From NCBI GenBank assembly GCA_037783545.1, contig JBBELK010000067.1, forward strand, positions 806,001-870,000: 64,000 nt of DNA. Reading direction: 5' to 3'. The notes under the pieces were generated by a model. The model had not been told where the DNA came from. It made no database searches and saw only the letters and a program-made list of their open reading frames with translations. Below are positions 53,401 through 58,170 of this stretch, piece by piece. Numbering within the stretch: the first letter of the stretch is position 1; every line of letters begins with the position of its first letter. Made by a program: the position numbers and the translations under genes. The stretch is from Henricia sp. BOLD:AAB3569. Taxonomy: Eukaryota > Echinodermata > Asteroidea > Spinulosida > Echinasteridae.

Positions 53401-54573
53401 CATCCTTTCTCTGCAACCCGGGAATAGTCTACTACGCACGCGCTTACCGATGCACCCGGGCGTAGTGCGTATAGCGCGCAGTACGCGACAGCATCACGTG
53501 AGTATTAGACTCACGAGCTGAATAAAAATGTGGCAGTACCCATAAAATTTTCTTGCGGTCAGAGATTCCAAACTGGGGAAGAATATGTGAGGTATGGTAA
53601 AACAAATATCACATGGTTCATTTCGGGCGGTATTGAAAGTTGACACGCTAGTTCCATCGGCCTTGGGATCTAGCGTGTCAACTTCCAATACCGAGGGGAG
53701 CTAATATCAATTATATACCTCATGCGTAGATTCCTGTCATCTGATTGGTTAAAAGTGGGGGCATTGAATCGGCTAGACCCGGCGCGTATGCCCACCAAGC
53801 AATAGTCTTTGCCATGCCCCGGGCATAGTCTTTTAGCGGGTTCCGGACGCGCGCATTACATGTGTTAGCATAGCTGTGCACCAACTATGCAGCTGGGCGC
53901 TTCACGTAAACATTCATCAGGACGGTAATGGCGGAATCTCGACGTCATTTTGTCGTCTGTCGTAGATGATGAAGTGAAAACTGTGTCAGGTGAAATGTGC
54001 TACTAAAGTGCCAGGTGATTATGCTACAAATGTTTGCTGTAAATATACAACTTTTCCGCCGTAGACCAGCTTCCGAAATCGAAACTCGAAGGACCACTGT
54101 CATGACTGTATGATGTATCGTTACTTTTAACCAACCAGATGACAAAAATCTACACATTCGGTATATAAAACAAATATTGACTGCTGTTTATTCGGGTCAT
54201 GGTTAAGATTATAGGCCCTCGGTGATCTGGAAGCCATGACTATGCCCCTCGGCTTCCGCCTCGGGGCATAGTCATGGCTTCCAGATCACATTGGGCCTAT
54301 AATCTTAACCATGCCCCTCATTGCAGTCAATATTTGTATACTATTCACACTCAAACCATGTGATATTTGTATATTACACACCCCTATCATTTCACCCTCA
54401 TTTTTGACTAACATCTATCACGCCATGTTGCCTTTGTTTTGCAGGAATTGCTAAAAGGATTTCCAGGAGATCAGAAACAGTTGGAAGCTTTCCGGGAAAA
54501 TATTAAACTGTTTCAAGCTGATAGGTGGGAGGAAAACTGGATTAAAACAGTACGTCCAACACTCTACATTTAA
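26196..54573 (+). CDS. ALG1: ALG1, chitobiosyldiphosphodolichol beta-mannosyltransferase (10 exons)
   Basis: ALG1 adds the first mannose to GlcNAc2-PP-dolichol on the cytosolic face of the endoplasmic reticulum, an early step of N-glycosylation (family GT33). Coding exons are 26196-26463, 35596-35676, 37813-37919, 40869-41017, 44104-44263, 46285-46474, 48022-48189, 50715-50829, 51559-51634 and 54445-54573. All introns are GT-AG and the phases fit, giving 1,443 nt or 480 aa (the human protein is 464 aa). The start ATG has A at -3 and G at +4. Landmarks: N-terminal membrane segment about 16-45, [20 protein letters not shown] 58-77, IDWHNYGY 176-183, STSWTEDED 301-309, [17 protein letters not shown] 385-401. 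No lesion is seen, so the gene appears functional. Introns make up about 95% of the gene. Confidence 0.96.
26553..27226. mobile_element. Long foldback element in ALG1 intron 1
   Basis: Two arms of about 335 bp are near-perfect reverse complements (left end GCCTAGGCTAGCCCCGCG, right end GGGGCTAAGCCTAGGC) around a short centre CTTCATCTTACGACGAAG. It starts 90 bp after the exon 1 donor. ORFs in it are mirror copies of each other and not genes. Confidence 0.88.
28029..30857 (-). CDS. LINE ORF2: APE endonuclease and reverse transcriptase
   Basis: The product (942 aa from the assigned start) nicks target DNA and copies the element RNA by target-primed reverse transcription. Residues 1-230 are an APE-type endonuclease ([24 protein letters not shown]). 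The RT follows with [75 protein letters not shown] and the catalytic YADD at about 661-664. The nominal start is a TTG with no ATG nearby in frame. The frame in fact remains open upstream to 31028, overlapping ORF1 by about 139 nt. No stop or frameshift is present, so the enzyme could be active. Confidence 0.92.
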   Translation of the reverse strand: MKCISLYNACSVANKRGEIQTLLEFEDVDVLFVTETHLNKNIVSAEIFPASYNVFRKDRNRNGGGVLIAYKADLSIIYRPDLDSQCEILWCEIACDKGMSILLGVFYRPPSSNSEVINELNKCFAVLKTSSSKRSQIVLTGDFNFPNIKWHDGLPLPLNAGINELTDNFVQLIETNFLHQHVEEPTRRTDTVSNILDLLFTSHPNTVSNVNVIPGISDHDGICFTMHCQSKRMNYNPRVTYQYHKANFDQFRDDLNDAFLVNTIDVNNIEKSWDSWKSKVIKITQANIPRKKPNSKRHVPWISAEIRGLIRKRNRLFKRAKKLNNPEHWETYRVARRTVKAKLRNKHSEYILQCAGDIKHNPKKFWNYVKTVKNDSHSVKCLKHNGNTITDDKEKAEILNKQFYSVFRTNTSHTSAPDIHRSNVLEMENITCNADEVFKLLKEIDPTKAQGPDDISPRILKEGAEQLAPSLCALFNLSLSTGEIPEDWRKANICPVFKKGNKEDRRNYRPISLTSITCKILEKIVYSRLTKHLTDNNLLNDNQHGFRKNRSCETQLICAIHDWAGSLEAGSDVHVVFLDFSKAFDTVQHSLLRTKLARYGINNQNLKWIMNFLETRMQRVVVNGQYSDWCPVMSGVPQGTILGPILFNCFINDITKDIQSVVRLYADDCILYRAINSIDDCKALQNDLNTLNNWSEKWMLDFNIAKCKIMRMTKKQHPLHYDYFIRNEQLLDTECEKYLGVMINKNLNWADQCNETYIKCNKMLGFINRSFANCSGQVKKRLFESLVLSRHDFCCTTWDPYRITHCNMLEKIQKRGARIICKDWQSSYDDLLRRLDWTTLENRRSYFRLVMAYKIINSMYDISDIHKFIPARRIARNDHAMKVQIPFAKTDYLMNSYFVRTAREWNAIPSNIAHSASLGIFKSSLKKHLLLTLNHNSVFNPL
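30890..32629 (-). CDS. LINE ORF1 with coiled coil and SGNH hydrolase domain
   Basis: The 579-aa protein starts at an ATG (32629). A coiled-coil stretch (about 163-215, [15 protein letters not shown]) precedes an SGNH/GDSL-type esterase domain: [12 protein letters not shown] (block I, about 337) and [10 protein letters not shown] (block III, about 390), with a C-terminal [10 protein letters not shown] (block V). Such esterase-type ORF1 proteins are known from CR1 and L2 LINEs, where they bind RNA or membranes in the retrotransposition particle. The ORF is intact and ends 32 nt before the nominal ORF2 start. Confidence 0.88.
   Translation of the reverse strand: MTEHAQETAPASVTSTNTTMGNVNTEVQQILLQIGDLPHEEIKTQLKHKKSYDELQEARKNIFQLASDKYFSTEKVKAQPTHGNPANLNLKSRRSIGTVIDDIIDLYLYITEDKPHFPKTCLSTTKLKPCGNECPITEIAYEKLPAKMPVSEPSATGREIQNLKSSIDELKSEIMSMKVMFTENMDLKTQVQTLDAERKNLQAAIDLLTQDEPALRQRYQQGTKDTTDKEPVKPELIPAQSGIKDKRPAQKDHPSTSIVTPTRERTIVPLANRFSPLSDLFESVEWEPTAEEVIDHYFQELLGSGNKENTTNTVDQIKEYRLKQKTKYESHADVLLIGDSMVNKIKGQRLSRTKKVLCYFYPGAKAENILNKAVNLVQKHTPNEIIVHVGTNNTEDNVATLVTKIRELCSQLQDESQAKITISSIIHRHRETTERHSRVTQNNSRLMKLAEQSGWEYINNDNISSSSIASDGVHLNQRGIISLAKNLITHLRKHKNDAPNSQINAPGSKSYTDYRSYAEVLSAPMSRLPCPSDNQQGFREGARSSKRMRQVHPQSSKRVRNQDQDWIRYLKFVSQITNT
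32641..33146. repeat. Intron 1 spacer with a 69-bp tandem duplication
   Basis: A 65-70 bp block with TTATTCATTAGTTTTTATGA and CACGGGAGACACCTAGCAG occurs twice in a row at about 32895-33030. The rest shows no feature. Confidence 0.6.
33147..33404. mobile_element. Foldback MITE
   Basis: GCCTATTGACCCCCTTCGAA and a later CACGAGCTCAATAGGC, with long interrupted arms (GTCCATAGC-, GACACACAC-, GAAGCAATGTGCG-like blocks), pair across about 258 bp. The 145-codon ORF through it is an effect of the palindrome. Confidence 0.6.
33405..33999. other. No gene seen
   Basis: Spacer with several GCCCGGACAAAA words at 33805-33900 that form a small inverted cluster. Function unknown. Confidence 0.35.
34005..35176. 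mobile_element. hAT-like element with 5-bp target duplication
   Basis: Termini CAGGGTTCTCCCC and GGGGAGAACCCTG are perfect 13-bp inverted repeats, flanked by the direct repeat GAAGC (34000-34004 and 35177-35181). A 3' partial copy lies at 39602-40106. Inside are a minisatellite and several GCGTATCGGG words. It has no intact ORF. CAGGG ends suit hAT-like elements, although 8 bp is the usual duplication. Confidence 0.78.
34263..34525. repeat. Minisatellite of about 43 bp units
   Basis: GGGGCCGAGT and GAGTTTGTACACAAGGCAAT alternate about six times and then decay into short GGGCCGAGTTTG units. The ORFs crossing it on both strands are repeat translations. Confidence 0.85.
35182..35595. other. ALG1 intron 1 end, no other feature
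   Basis: GC-rich GGGGGA-type sequence at 35340-35430, then a T-rich polypyrimidine tract and the TCTAG acceptor of exon 2. Confidence 0.4.
35596..35676 (+). CDS. ALG1: ALG1 exon 2
   Basis: It encodes [20 protein letters not shown] and six more residues, matching the conserved SKPHDELL region of ALG1. Acceptor TCTAG, donor G|GTAAGT. Confidence 0.93.
35687..36092 (+). repeat. TTAAAG-terminated repeat (copy 2)
   Basis: It starts TTAAAGATAGTATACC ten bases after the exon 2 donor and ends CATGTATACTGCTTTTAA, giving imperfect inverted termini. The middle carries repeated TTCGCCC and GGGCGAA words in both orientations. Confidence 0.7.
36093..36284. other. ALG1 intron 2 spacer
   Basis: No feature recognised. 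Confidence 0.35.
36317..36388 (-). mobile_element. tRNA-like head of SINE (left)
   Basis: Reading minus: TGCCTTA, GCTCAGCTGGTAGAGC (D arm), TCAGTGA loop, TTGGG-TTCAAAT-CCCAA (perfect T arm), TAAGGCC. Acceptor and T arms pair, but the anticodon stem does not, so I treat it as a SINE head rather than a functional tRNA. Confidence 0.7.
37538..37609 (+). mobile_element. tRNA-like head of SINE (right)
   Basis: It has the same layout as the left head in the plus orientation (CTTATCGCTCAGCTGGTAGA, TCTTGGGTTTGAATCCA). The T arm and anticodon stem are imperfect. Confidence 0.65.
37813..37919 (+). CDS. ALG1: ALG1 exon 3
   Basis: It encodes [20 protein letters not shown] and on to HILVQ, aligning with the VFQYGVKVVLQAMYLLW region of ALG1. 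Acceptor TTGCAG, donor CAG|GTACTG, phase 0. Confidence 0.93.
38010..38535. mobile_element. MITE with CCTGGGGCGGTATTCAATT termini
   Basis: Terminal inverted repeats run about 26 bp (CCTGGGGCGGTATTCAATTA and complement), with many TACTTA/TAAGTA words in both orientations inside. There is no ORF. Confidence 0.85.
38531..38602. mobile_element. Miniature CAGGGGC..AATTTCAT element
   Basis: CCAGGGGCAAATTTCATGGG and AAATGAAATTGGCCTG are inverted ends of a roughly 72-bp remnant of the family seen at 371 and 13625. It directly follows the previous MITE. Confidence 0.5.
38757..40705. mobile_element. Long TIR element (AAGCCCCTTTTACACTT)
   Basis: Its ends AAGCCCCTTTTACACTT and AAGTGTAAAAGGGGCTT are inverted and continue through CGATTTTGGATACGAA. 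The interior holds the partial element at 39602-40106 and TACGATCG-rich sequence, including three 20-bp units (TTTAAGAATGTTTACGATCG) at 40550-40610. No transposase is seen. Confidence 0.75.
39602..40106. mobile_element. 3' part of the CAGGGTTCTCCCC element, nested
   Basis: It matches about 34660-35176, ending GGGGAGAACCCTG, but lacks the left end. It lies within the 38757-40705 element, so it was inserted later or captured. Confidence 0.7.
40869..41017 (+). CDS. ALG1: ALG1 exon 4
   Basis: It encodes [12 protein letters not shown] and [16 protein letters not shown], the family signature IDWHNYGY. It follows a long C-rich polypyrimidine tract and a CTAG acceptor; the donor is TG|GTGAGT, phase 2. 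Confidence 0.96.
41141..41723. mobile_element. 9-bp-duplication element (copy 3)
   Basis: A 583-bp copy with CATCCT and AGGATG ends, flanked by a perfect 9-bp direct repeat CATTTAAGC (41132-41140 and 41724-41732). It confirms the boundaries deduced from copy 1. Confidence 0.85.
41733..42465. other. ALG1 intron 4 spacer
   Basis: No gene or clear element; GGCCTAAGC and its complement near 41737 and 42040 hint at one more degraded element. Confidence 0.35.
42475..42585 (+). mobile_element. tRNA-Leu-like SINE head
   Basis: GTTATGGCCGAGCGGTCTAG is a type-II tRNA A-box region. GAACTTAAGTTC is an anticodon arm with a TAA-like anticodon, and GGTTCGATTCCTGG is the B box. The T stem is imperfect and GGCACCTGTGCCC follows, so it is a SINE and not a gene. 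Confidence 0.65.
42593..43045 (-). pseudogene. LINE reverse-transcriptase C-terminal fragment
   Basis: The 150-codon frame begins after the catalytic box and contains [30 protein letters not shown] and [12 protein letters not shown], the thumb and post-RT region of a non-LTR RT. It ends at an (AATAA)n tail matching 4840-4925. It is strongly 5'-truncated. Confidence 0.82.
43046..43849. other. ALG1 intron 4 spacer
   Basis: An 85-codon ORF (43046-43303, minus) has no recognised domain. The rest includes ACACACGCACAC-type sequence. Confidence 0.35.
43850..44030. mobile_element. Palindromic element (GGCCATTATCAGCGTCCAGG)
   Basis: Arms of about 75 bp (GGCCAGTCTTAAAC, AGCCTGGATGCTGATAATGG) are complementary around CTCGTCTTGCGGCTCG. 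A related half-copy at 51185-51440 carries an insertion. It ends about 75 bp before exon 5. Confidence 0.8.
44104..44263 (+). CDS. ALG1: ALG1 exon 5
   Basis: It encodes [20 protein letters not shown] and on to [13 protein letters not shown], matching LCVTNAMREDL and FFKETPLDLQH of ALG1. Donor GAG|GTAAGT, phase 0. Confidence 0.96.
44345..44590 (+). mobile_element. SINE body fragment
   Basis: TGCTCCATCCTTCGGAATAG, AAGATCCCAGAGCACTCTTT and TGTCTCTGGCCG match the SINE at 50335-50700 in order. The tRNA head is missing. Confidence 0.65.
44755..45486. mobile_element. MITE of AAAGCCCTTTTCACAC family (unit 1)
   Basis: Its right end GTGTGAAAAGGGCTTT is complementary to the start of unit 2. The interior (GGTGATTTGGCGTAC, GGTCGTGTACGGTGTATAAA) repeats in unit 2. 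The left end is degraded. Confidence 0.7.
45483..46187. mobile_element. MITE of AAAGCCCTTTTCACAC family (unit 2)
   Basis: Both ends are clear (AAAGCCCTTTTCACACGA and TCGTGTGAAAAGGGCTTT), about 700 bp apart. The two units lie head to tail and share an end, so they arose by tandem duplication or by insertion next to each other. Confidence 0.8.
46285..46474 (+). CDS. ALG1: ALG1 exon 6
   Basis: It encodes [14 protein letters not shown] and [29 protein letters not shown] is an invariant ALG1 motif. Acceptor TTTTCAG, donor A|GTAAGT, phase 1. Confidence 0.96.
46508..46960 (+). repeat. TTAAAG-terminated repeat (copy 3)
   Basis: It starts TTTAAAGGTAAAACACATGA about 34 bp after the exon 6 donor, contains GATATGCATGATTAAAACCA and GGGCGAAGTGG runs, and ends near CTACCTTTAAGG. 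Confidence 0.7.
46961..47580. other. ALG1 intron 6 spacer
   Basis: No feature recognised. Confidence 0.35.
47590..47995. mobile_element. GAGTC/CAAGTC-rich MITE
   Basis: Ends GGGTTGTAACGAGTC and GAGTCATTACAACAC are inverted; the interior is a run of CAAGTCAAGTC words. Related elements lie at 49252-49650 and 55850-55965. Confidence 0.6.
48022..48189 (+). CDS. ALG1: ALG1 exon 7
   Basis: It encodes [20 protein letters not shown] and [16 protein letters not shown], matching [14 protein letters not shown] and CTPWLEAEDYPLLL of ALG1. Acceptor TTTTCAAG, donor AG|GTAAGA, phase 1. Confidence 0.96.
48225..48740. repeat. Dispersed repeat related to 420-805
   Basis: GGGCTTAAAATAGACCCATA, ACGACCATCGAAAAAT and GCCGGTGTGTCCCTTTAAGC match, reversed, the first repeat composite. 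The left edge (AGCAGTGTTGTCGACTC) resembles the GAGTC family. Confidence 0.5.
48741..49251. other. ALG1 intron 7 spacer
   Basis: No feature recognised. Confidence 0.35.
49252..49650. mobile_element. GAGTCCGAGTC-rich MITE
   Basis: The left end CCAGTGTTGTAGTCGAGTC and the right end GACTCGAGTCCTTCAGCACTG are inverted. GAGTCCGAGTCA repeats flank a unique centre. Confidence 0.6.
49787..50161. mobile_element. 375-bp MITE (GGCGTGTTTGTTTCA)
   Basis: Termini GGCGTGTTTGTTTCA and TGAAACAAACACGCC are perfect 15-bp inverted repeats, followed inside by GACGGATC- and GGATCTA-type subterminal words. Confidence 0.85.
50172..50275 (+). mobile_element. Partial SINE of the 36-37 kb family
   Basis: CATCTGCCCGGTGTGTCAGA, the TCTCGGGTTCATTTCC B-box region and TGCTATCTTATCTCAAATAA follow the order of that family. 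The A box is missing. Confidence 0.55.
50335..50700 (+). mobile_element. tRNA-Ser/Leu-type SINE
   Basis: TACCGTGGCCGAGTGGTTTC (A box), ACTGACTCGCAATCA (anticodon arm), a variable-arm segment and GCGGGTTCGAAACTC (B box) form the head. The body includes TGCCCTTGAGCAAGGCAC and ends with (AAT)n just before exon 8. A body fragment recurs at 44345-44590. Confidence 0.8.
50715..50829 (+). CDS. ALG1: ALG1 exon 8
   Basis: It encodes [20 protein letters not shown] and [17 protein letters not shown], the donor-binding signature of ALG1. Acceptor ACAG, donor TG|GTAAGC, phase 2. Confidence 0.97.
51185..51440. mobile_element. Half-palindrome of the 43850 family
   Basis: CTTGCGGCTCGGGCCATTAT, CAGCGTCCAGG and, after an insertion, CTAGCCGGTTTTAAAC match the right arm of 43850-44030. 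Only one arm is present. Confidence 0.7.
51229..51415. mobile_element. 187-bp MITE (CAGGGGCGGATC) nested in the palindrome
   Basis: Termini CAGGGGCGGATCTAGGA and (reversed) CAGGCACGGATCCAGAAG are inverted. CTAGC flanks both sides (51224-51228, 51416-51420) and appears once in the uninterrupted relative near 43970, which is the empty site. Confidence 0.82.
51559..51634 (+). CDS. ALG1: ALG1 exon 9
   Basis: It encodes [20 protein letters not shown] and SAQLK, aligning with [20 protein letters not shown] of ALG1. Acceptor TTCAG, donor AAG|GTAAAC, phase 0. Confidence 0.95.
51635..52124. other. ALG1 intron 9 spacer with short hairpin
   Basis: GTCCACATTGGACTAA and TTAGTCCAATGCGGAC (51805-51880) form a hairpin. 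Otherwise no feature. Confidence 0.4.
52125..52692. mobile_element. MITE with CTCACTAGAGAAATC termini
   Basis: CTCACTAGAGAAATCGATTC and GAAGTGATTTCTCTAGTGAG are inverted ends about 568 bp apart, with TTCGTTCGACGAAG-like palindromes inside. The 108-codon ORF across it has no recognised domain. Confidence 0.7.
52693..53710. repeat. Spacer with two palindromes
   Basis: At 53088-53222 CCTGCTATTT..AAATAGCAGG forms a hairpin around CGGCCTGCGGCCTCGG. At 53630-53700 GGTATTGAAAGTTGACACGC pairs with its near complement. Their flanks (ATTGGTTAAAAGTA, ATATTGACTG) resemble the 16.3 and 53.7 kb element. Confidence 0.6.
53711..54345. mobile_element. Foldback-cored element (copy 2)
   Basis: This is the inverse-oriented copy of 16311-16981, including the hairpin at about 54198-54318 (GACTATGCCCCTCGGCTTCC). 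It lies 100 bp before exon 10. Confidence 0.78.
54445..54573 (+). CDS. ALG1: ALG1 exon 10 with stop codon
   Basis: It encodes [20 protein letters not shown] and [16 protein letters not shown] then TAA at 54571-54573, aligning with the RWDESWVQTVLPL end of ALG1. Acceptor TTTTGCAG. An AATAAA near 55587 could be a polyadenylation signal. Confidence 0.95.
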   Translation, partial: ELLKGFPGDQKQLEAFRENIKLFQADRWEENWIKTVRPTLYI

Positions 54574-54697
54574 CACCTATTCTTGTAGTTTAAGTAACTA
54601 AAACCATTCCAGTGTTAAACCATTACATTGTATGAAGCATGCATTTGTATGAATATGAAGTTGTACGTACATAGACATGCTGAATACTTTAACTATA

Positions 54698-54914
54698 TGG
54701 GTCTTTCTATAAATTAGGGGTCCAAAGTGTGACATTTAGTGTCCCCCGTTACACCTGATATATGTTATTTTTCGTTGGCTTTTAAACCATTTTGTATGAA
54801 TTGTACTTTATGTACTCACTCTTTGAGATGGAAAGTATTTAAAGAATGTGTCCTGAATTTACAAAATGTAACGGGGGACACCAACATTGGACCCCTAATT
54901 TATAGAAAGACCCA
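54698..54914. mobile_element. TGGGTCTTTCTATAAATTAG MITE (copy 1)
   Basis: Inverted ends TGGGTCTTTCTATAAATTAG and complement continue through GGGGTCCAA and TGTCCCCCGTTACA. About 217 bp, with no ORF. Confidence 0.88.
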
Positions 54915-55277
54915 CATGTACATGATGATTCTAAACATTGAGGTGTTGATTACAGTGGGTAGATTGAATTATAACACGCCTCTTTCTGATTCTCAATCCC
55001 GACTGGCTGAAACGCAGGGTTTTTAGGAAGCCAAAAGTTTCCTGAACTGATGAACTGCCTAGCTCTTAAGGAGGGGAGTTAAAGTCCTTATTGTTGAAGT
55101 GTTCAAAGTTCAAAAACCTGTTTAGATGCCTATTGTTGGATTGCTTCTTGCCAATTTTTATTGCATTTGTATTTTGGCCAGAGGCGTGTTATAAAACACA
55201 TATGGACTGGCATAATACGGTCACCAGTGCATGTACAGTATGTGCCCCTTGGGACTGAGTGACCACAAGAGGGTCCT
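54915..55277. other. No gene seen
   Basis: Downstream of ALG1; AACACGCCTCT and AGAGGCGTGTT (about 54975 and 55182) are an inverted pair that may mark a 220-bp MITE. Confidence 0.4.
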
Positions 55278-55447
55278 ATAGACTGCTGAAGTGAATACGT
55301 CCTCTTTTGTTGGTTGCCTAGGCAATTGGCTCTAAACTAAAAATCACTGATCCGTGTCCCAGTGCTTTTCCAATGGTACTTTTTCAGATGGCCATGATGT
55401 TTAGATCCAATTGCCATGGCAACTCACGTCACACTTCAGCTGTCTAT
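55278..55447. mobile_element. MITE, ATAGAC..GTCTAT family (copy 3)
   Basis: ATAGACTGCTGAAGTG and CACTTCAGCTGTCTAT are inverted ends; the interior is similar to 14230-14390 reversed. Confidence 0.7.
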
Positions 55448-56047
55448 TTCCCTCACCTTCGGCCCCCAGAAATATGAGTCCCTCGGGGACAATAGACGTG
55501 CACTAGTGACCTCATTGCCAGTCCATATGTGTATAATATAATTATGCAAGATGTTAATGTTTTGTAATCTGTTCTCTTACATAAGGCATAAATAAACATA
55601 TATTTGGCAAATATATGTTCACCAAGCGCATGTATAGACCAGCCGATTAGGAATGCCTTTTATATGTACTTGGACTAGTTCCGGTACCACATATTCAACA
55701 AACATGATATTTGTGTTCGTATGTGGAATATGAGGTATGCATATGGTCATACATGTCGTAATTGGGCCGCTCTGGGTCACTATTTCCTGCTTGACGCGCG
55801 TAGAGAATCGATTCTGTAATCGCTACCGCAGTAGGAATCGGGGGCAGTTTGCGTGCAGTCTACACTTTTTTTATCGAGTACGAGTACTTGGAGAGTCGAG
55901 TACAGTGCCGAGTCCGAGTATTTCGACTTGCGAGTACAAGTGCCGAGTACTACAACGCTGATATTTGCCTTAAAGACTCTTAATTGTCAAATTTTGAGTA
56001 GTATACATGTACATTAGAGAGTTTGCGCAAGCACACAGCATTTGATA
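55448..56047. other. Spacer with degraded GAGTAC repeats
   Basis: GAGTACGAGTACTTGGAGAG and related words at 55870-55965 resemble the GAGTC-type MITEs. No gene seen. Confidence 0.4.
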
Positions 56048-56431
56048 GTCTTTCCACAGTAAAGGGGGCATTTTGGCAACACAGACCATATTTTCCAGTT
56101 GTTCTGAAGAGATAGCTTGGGCCCAAAAAGGGTTACAAATAGTGTGACAACATGCCTTCTAAAAACCCTGTGTACAAATTTCCAATATTTGCTCGTAACC
56201 AGGACGGCCTAAAATGTAACACAAGTGTCCGTCCCGGTTACGAGCGTATATTGGAAATTTGTACACTGGGTTTTTAGAAAGACATGTTGTCACACTATTT
56301 GTAACCCTTTTTGGGCCTAAGTTATCTCTTGAGAACAACTTAAACTTATTTCTTTTATTTTGAGAGCAGACAAAGGTTCCTCGAAAATTTGGCCTGTGTT
56401 GCCAAAATGCCCCCTTTACTGTGGAAAGACC
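56048..56431. mobile_element. 384-bp palindromic MITE
   Basis: Arms of about 190 bp starting GTCTTTCCACAGTAAAGGGG are complementary almost to the centre. The outer GTCTTTC end is shared with the 54698 and 59186 elements. Confidence 0.88.
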
Positions 56432-56923
56432 CATAAACAGTCACAGGTTTCGCAGTTGTGTGACATCACACAGTACTCATTTCCAGTGTTTGTCTTTATT
56501 TTTGTTTCATTTGCATATTCAGATTGAAAACCATGAACCATGTATATGCAGTAATTGTTATGCACTAAGTTTTTGTTTTAAAGGTTTGGCTTAGAATAAG
56601 TTTAAAAGTCTTGTGGTTTCCCACTGACAGAAGTTGACTCCATTTGCCTGTTCCGAAACCGCAGAAATACCGCTAATGGTTAGGTAAATGTATGCATACC
56701 CGTTTCCATCGGCTTGCAAAATCTCAACTGTGACTTAGTAAATTTTGCTGCCGTCTGTTAAATGGTATCAGTCAAGTACTGTACTCATTGAAATACAGGA
56801 ATACAGTGGAATAAGGGGCACAACCCGGGGCATTCCTTTGTATGCCTGTATTAAAATGGGTGCCGACAGGTACATGTATGTAATTTATTGCAGAACACTT
56901 TGTATAGATGTTTAGATTCATTA
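56432..56923. other. No gene seen
   Basis: Spacer with a degraded ATACAGGAATACA palindrome at 56785-56860. Confidence 0.4.
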
Positions 56924-58170
56924 TGCCAGGGTCACACTATAATAAAAAGCCTCGCCATAAGGGTCACGTAGGGCCATTTTTTGTGATACGGGGTGGGACG
57001 TTCAAAATTGTACCACTAGTCGGCCATGTCCACTATCGTGGCGCCAACTTAACGGCCACGGGGTTACCCCCGTAAGTCCATGTAATATGTGGCAATTACG
57101 TAGAACCATGTAGTGCCATGTGATTGCCATATAACGAGTGATCGGATATTTGGTGACTTTACACAACACTTTTACGTGTCTCTTACATGGCAGGTACGTG
57201 GAAAATCAGCGTTCGAATTAGCACTGGCCAAATGACAGTTGAAATCGTCTCGGGCCAGCTAGAAAGACTCCCCAAATGTTCGGCTGTCCAGTTGAATTTA
57301 AATAGACCCATGCCATGTATGAGAAATTTTCGCGTTAATTTCCTTAATGCGCTTTTTTTTGGGCACGTTTCTGCATTGTTGTTGAGCGTGGCAGATTATC
57401 AAGTGTGTCGTTTGCGCGTGTTTTTGCAAGCATCAACTGGCCGCCCGCTCTCGCTGGCATCTAAGGCACGGCCGTACCGTGCAGTGATAATTTTTAAAGT
57501 GGAACGAATACTGGCCGTGTCTGTTAGCGATGTCGATCCTGCAGTTCCCGGAAGCGGCCTGGGTCTATGAAAAAAGTCCAGACTGTTACAGTGAATTTGG
57601 GTTGTAAGACTGCAGCTTATTGACTCCCAGAAGGTGAAAATGTAATGAAAAATCATCATATAAAAATGTATTAACTGCGAATAAATGTTGACACCTGTTT
57701 TTGCATTAAATTTATAAATGCTTCACTGCCCTTTTGTTTTTTTAGTAAAAATATTTAAATGTCACAAAAACATGCATAATAAAAGAGCCTTTTTAAGACT
57801 CAAGAATATTTTAAAAATTCACCACACATTTTCAAATTTGTACTGGGGAGAACCTTTAATAAGACTATCAAATTTTCCTACCGGTAGTTTATTCACTCAA
57901 ATGTGTTTATTGCAAACACTAAAGGTTGACTGTGTGTAAAATGAACAACCAGAATTTGAACCGGGCCACTTGAAACGCCAACGGGCCAGTCAAAACTTAA
58001 GCCAACTGGTCCTGGTGGCCAGTTGGGAAAAAAGTTAAGGGCGAACGCTGAAAATTTTTATGAGGGTCTGACGTGGCGAGTACTGTATGTGACCCCTACA
58101 AGGCGCCGTAAAAAACAAATTTTAAAAATTTGCCCTATGTGGCCCTTACGTGTTAGTGGGACCCCGGCAT
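56924..58170. mobile_element. TIR element (ATGCCAGGGTCACACTA) with nested insertion
   Basis: Ends ATGCCAGGGTCACACTA and (reversed) ATGCCGGGGTCCCACTAA are imperfect inverted repeats, with CCTTA- and CGTAGGGCC-type words beside both. A second element occupies its middle. Confidence 0.65.
57207..58050. mobile_element. hAT-like element with 5-bp target duplication, nested
   Basis: Ends CAGCGTTCGAATTAG and (reversed) CAGCGTTCGCCCTTAA are inverted and flanked by AAAAT (57202-57206 and 58051-58055). Subterminal CTGGCC words follow on both sides. The 127-codon ORF inside has no recognised domain. Confidence 0.78.
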
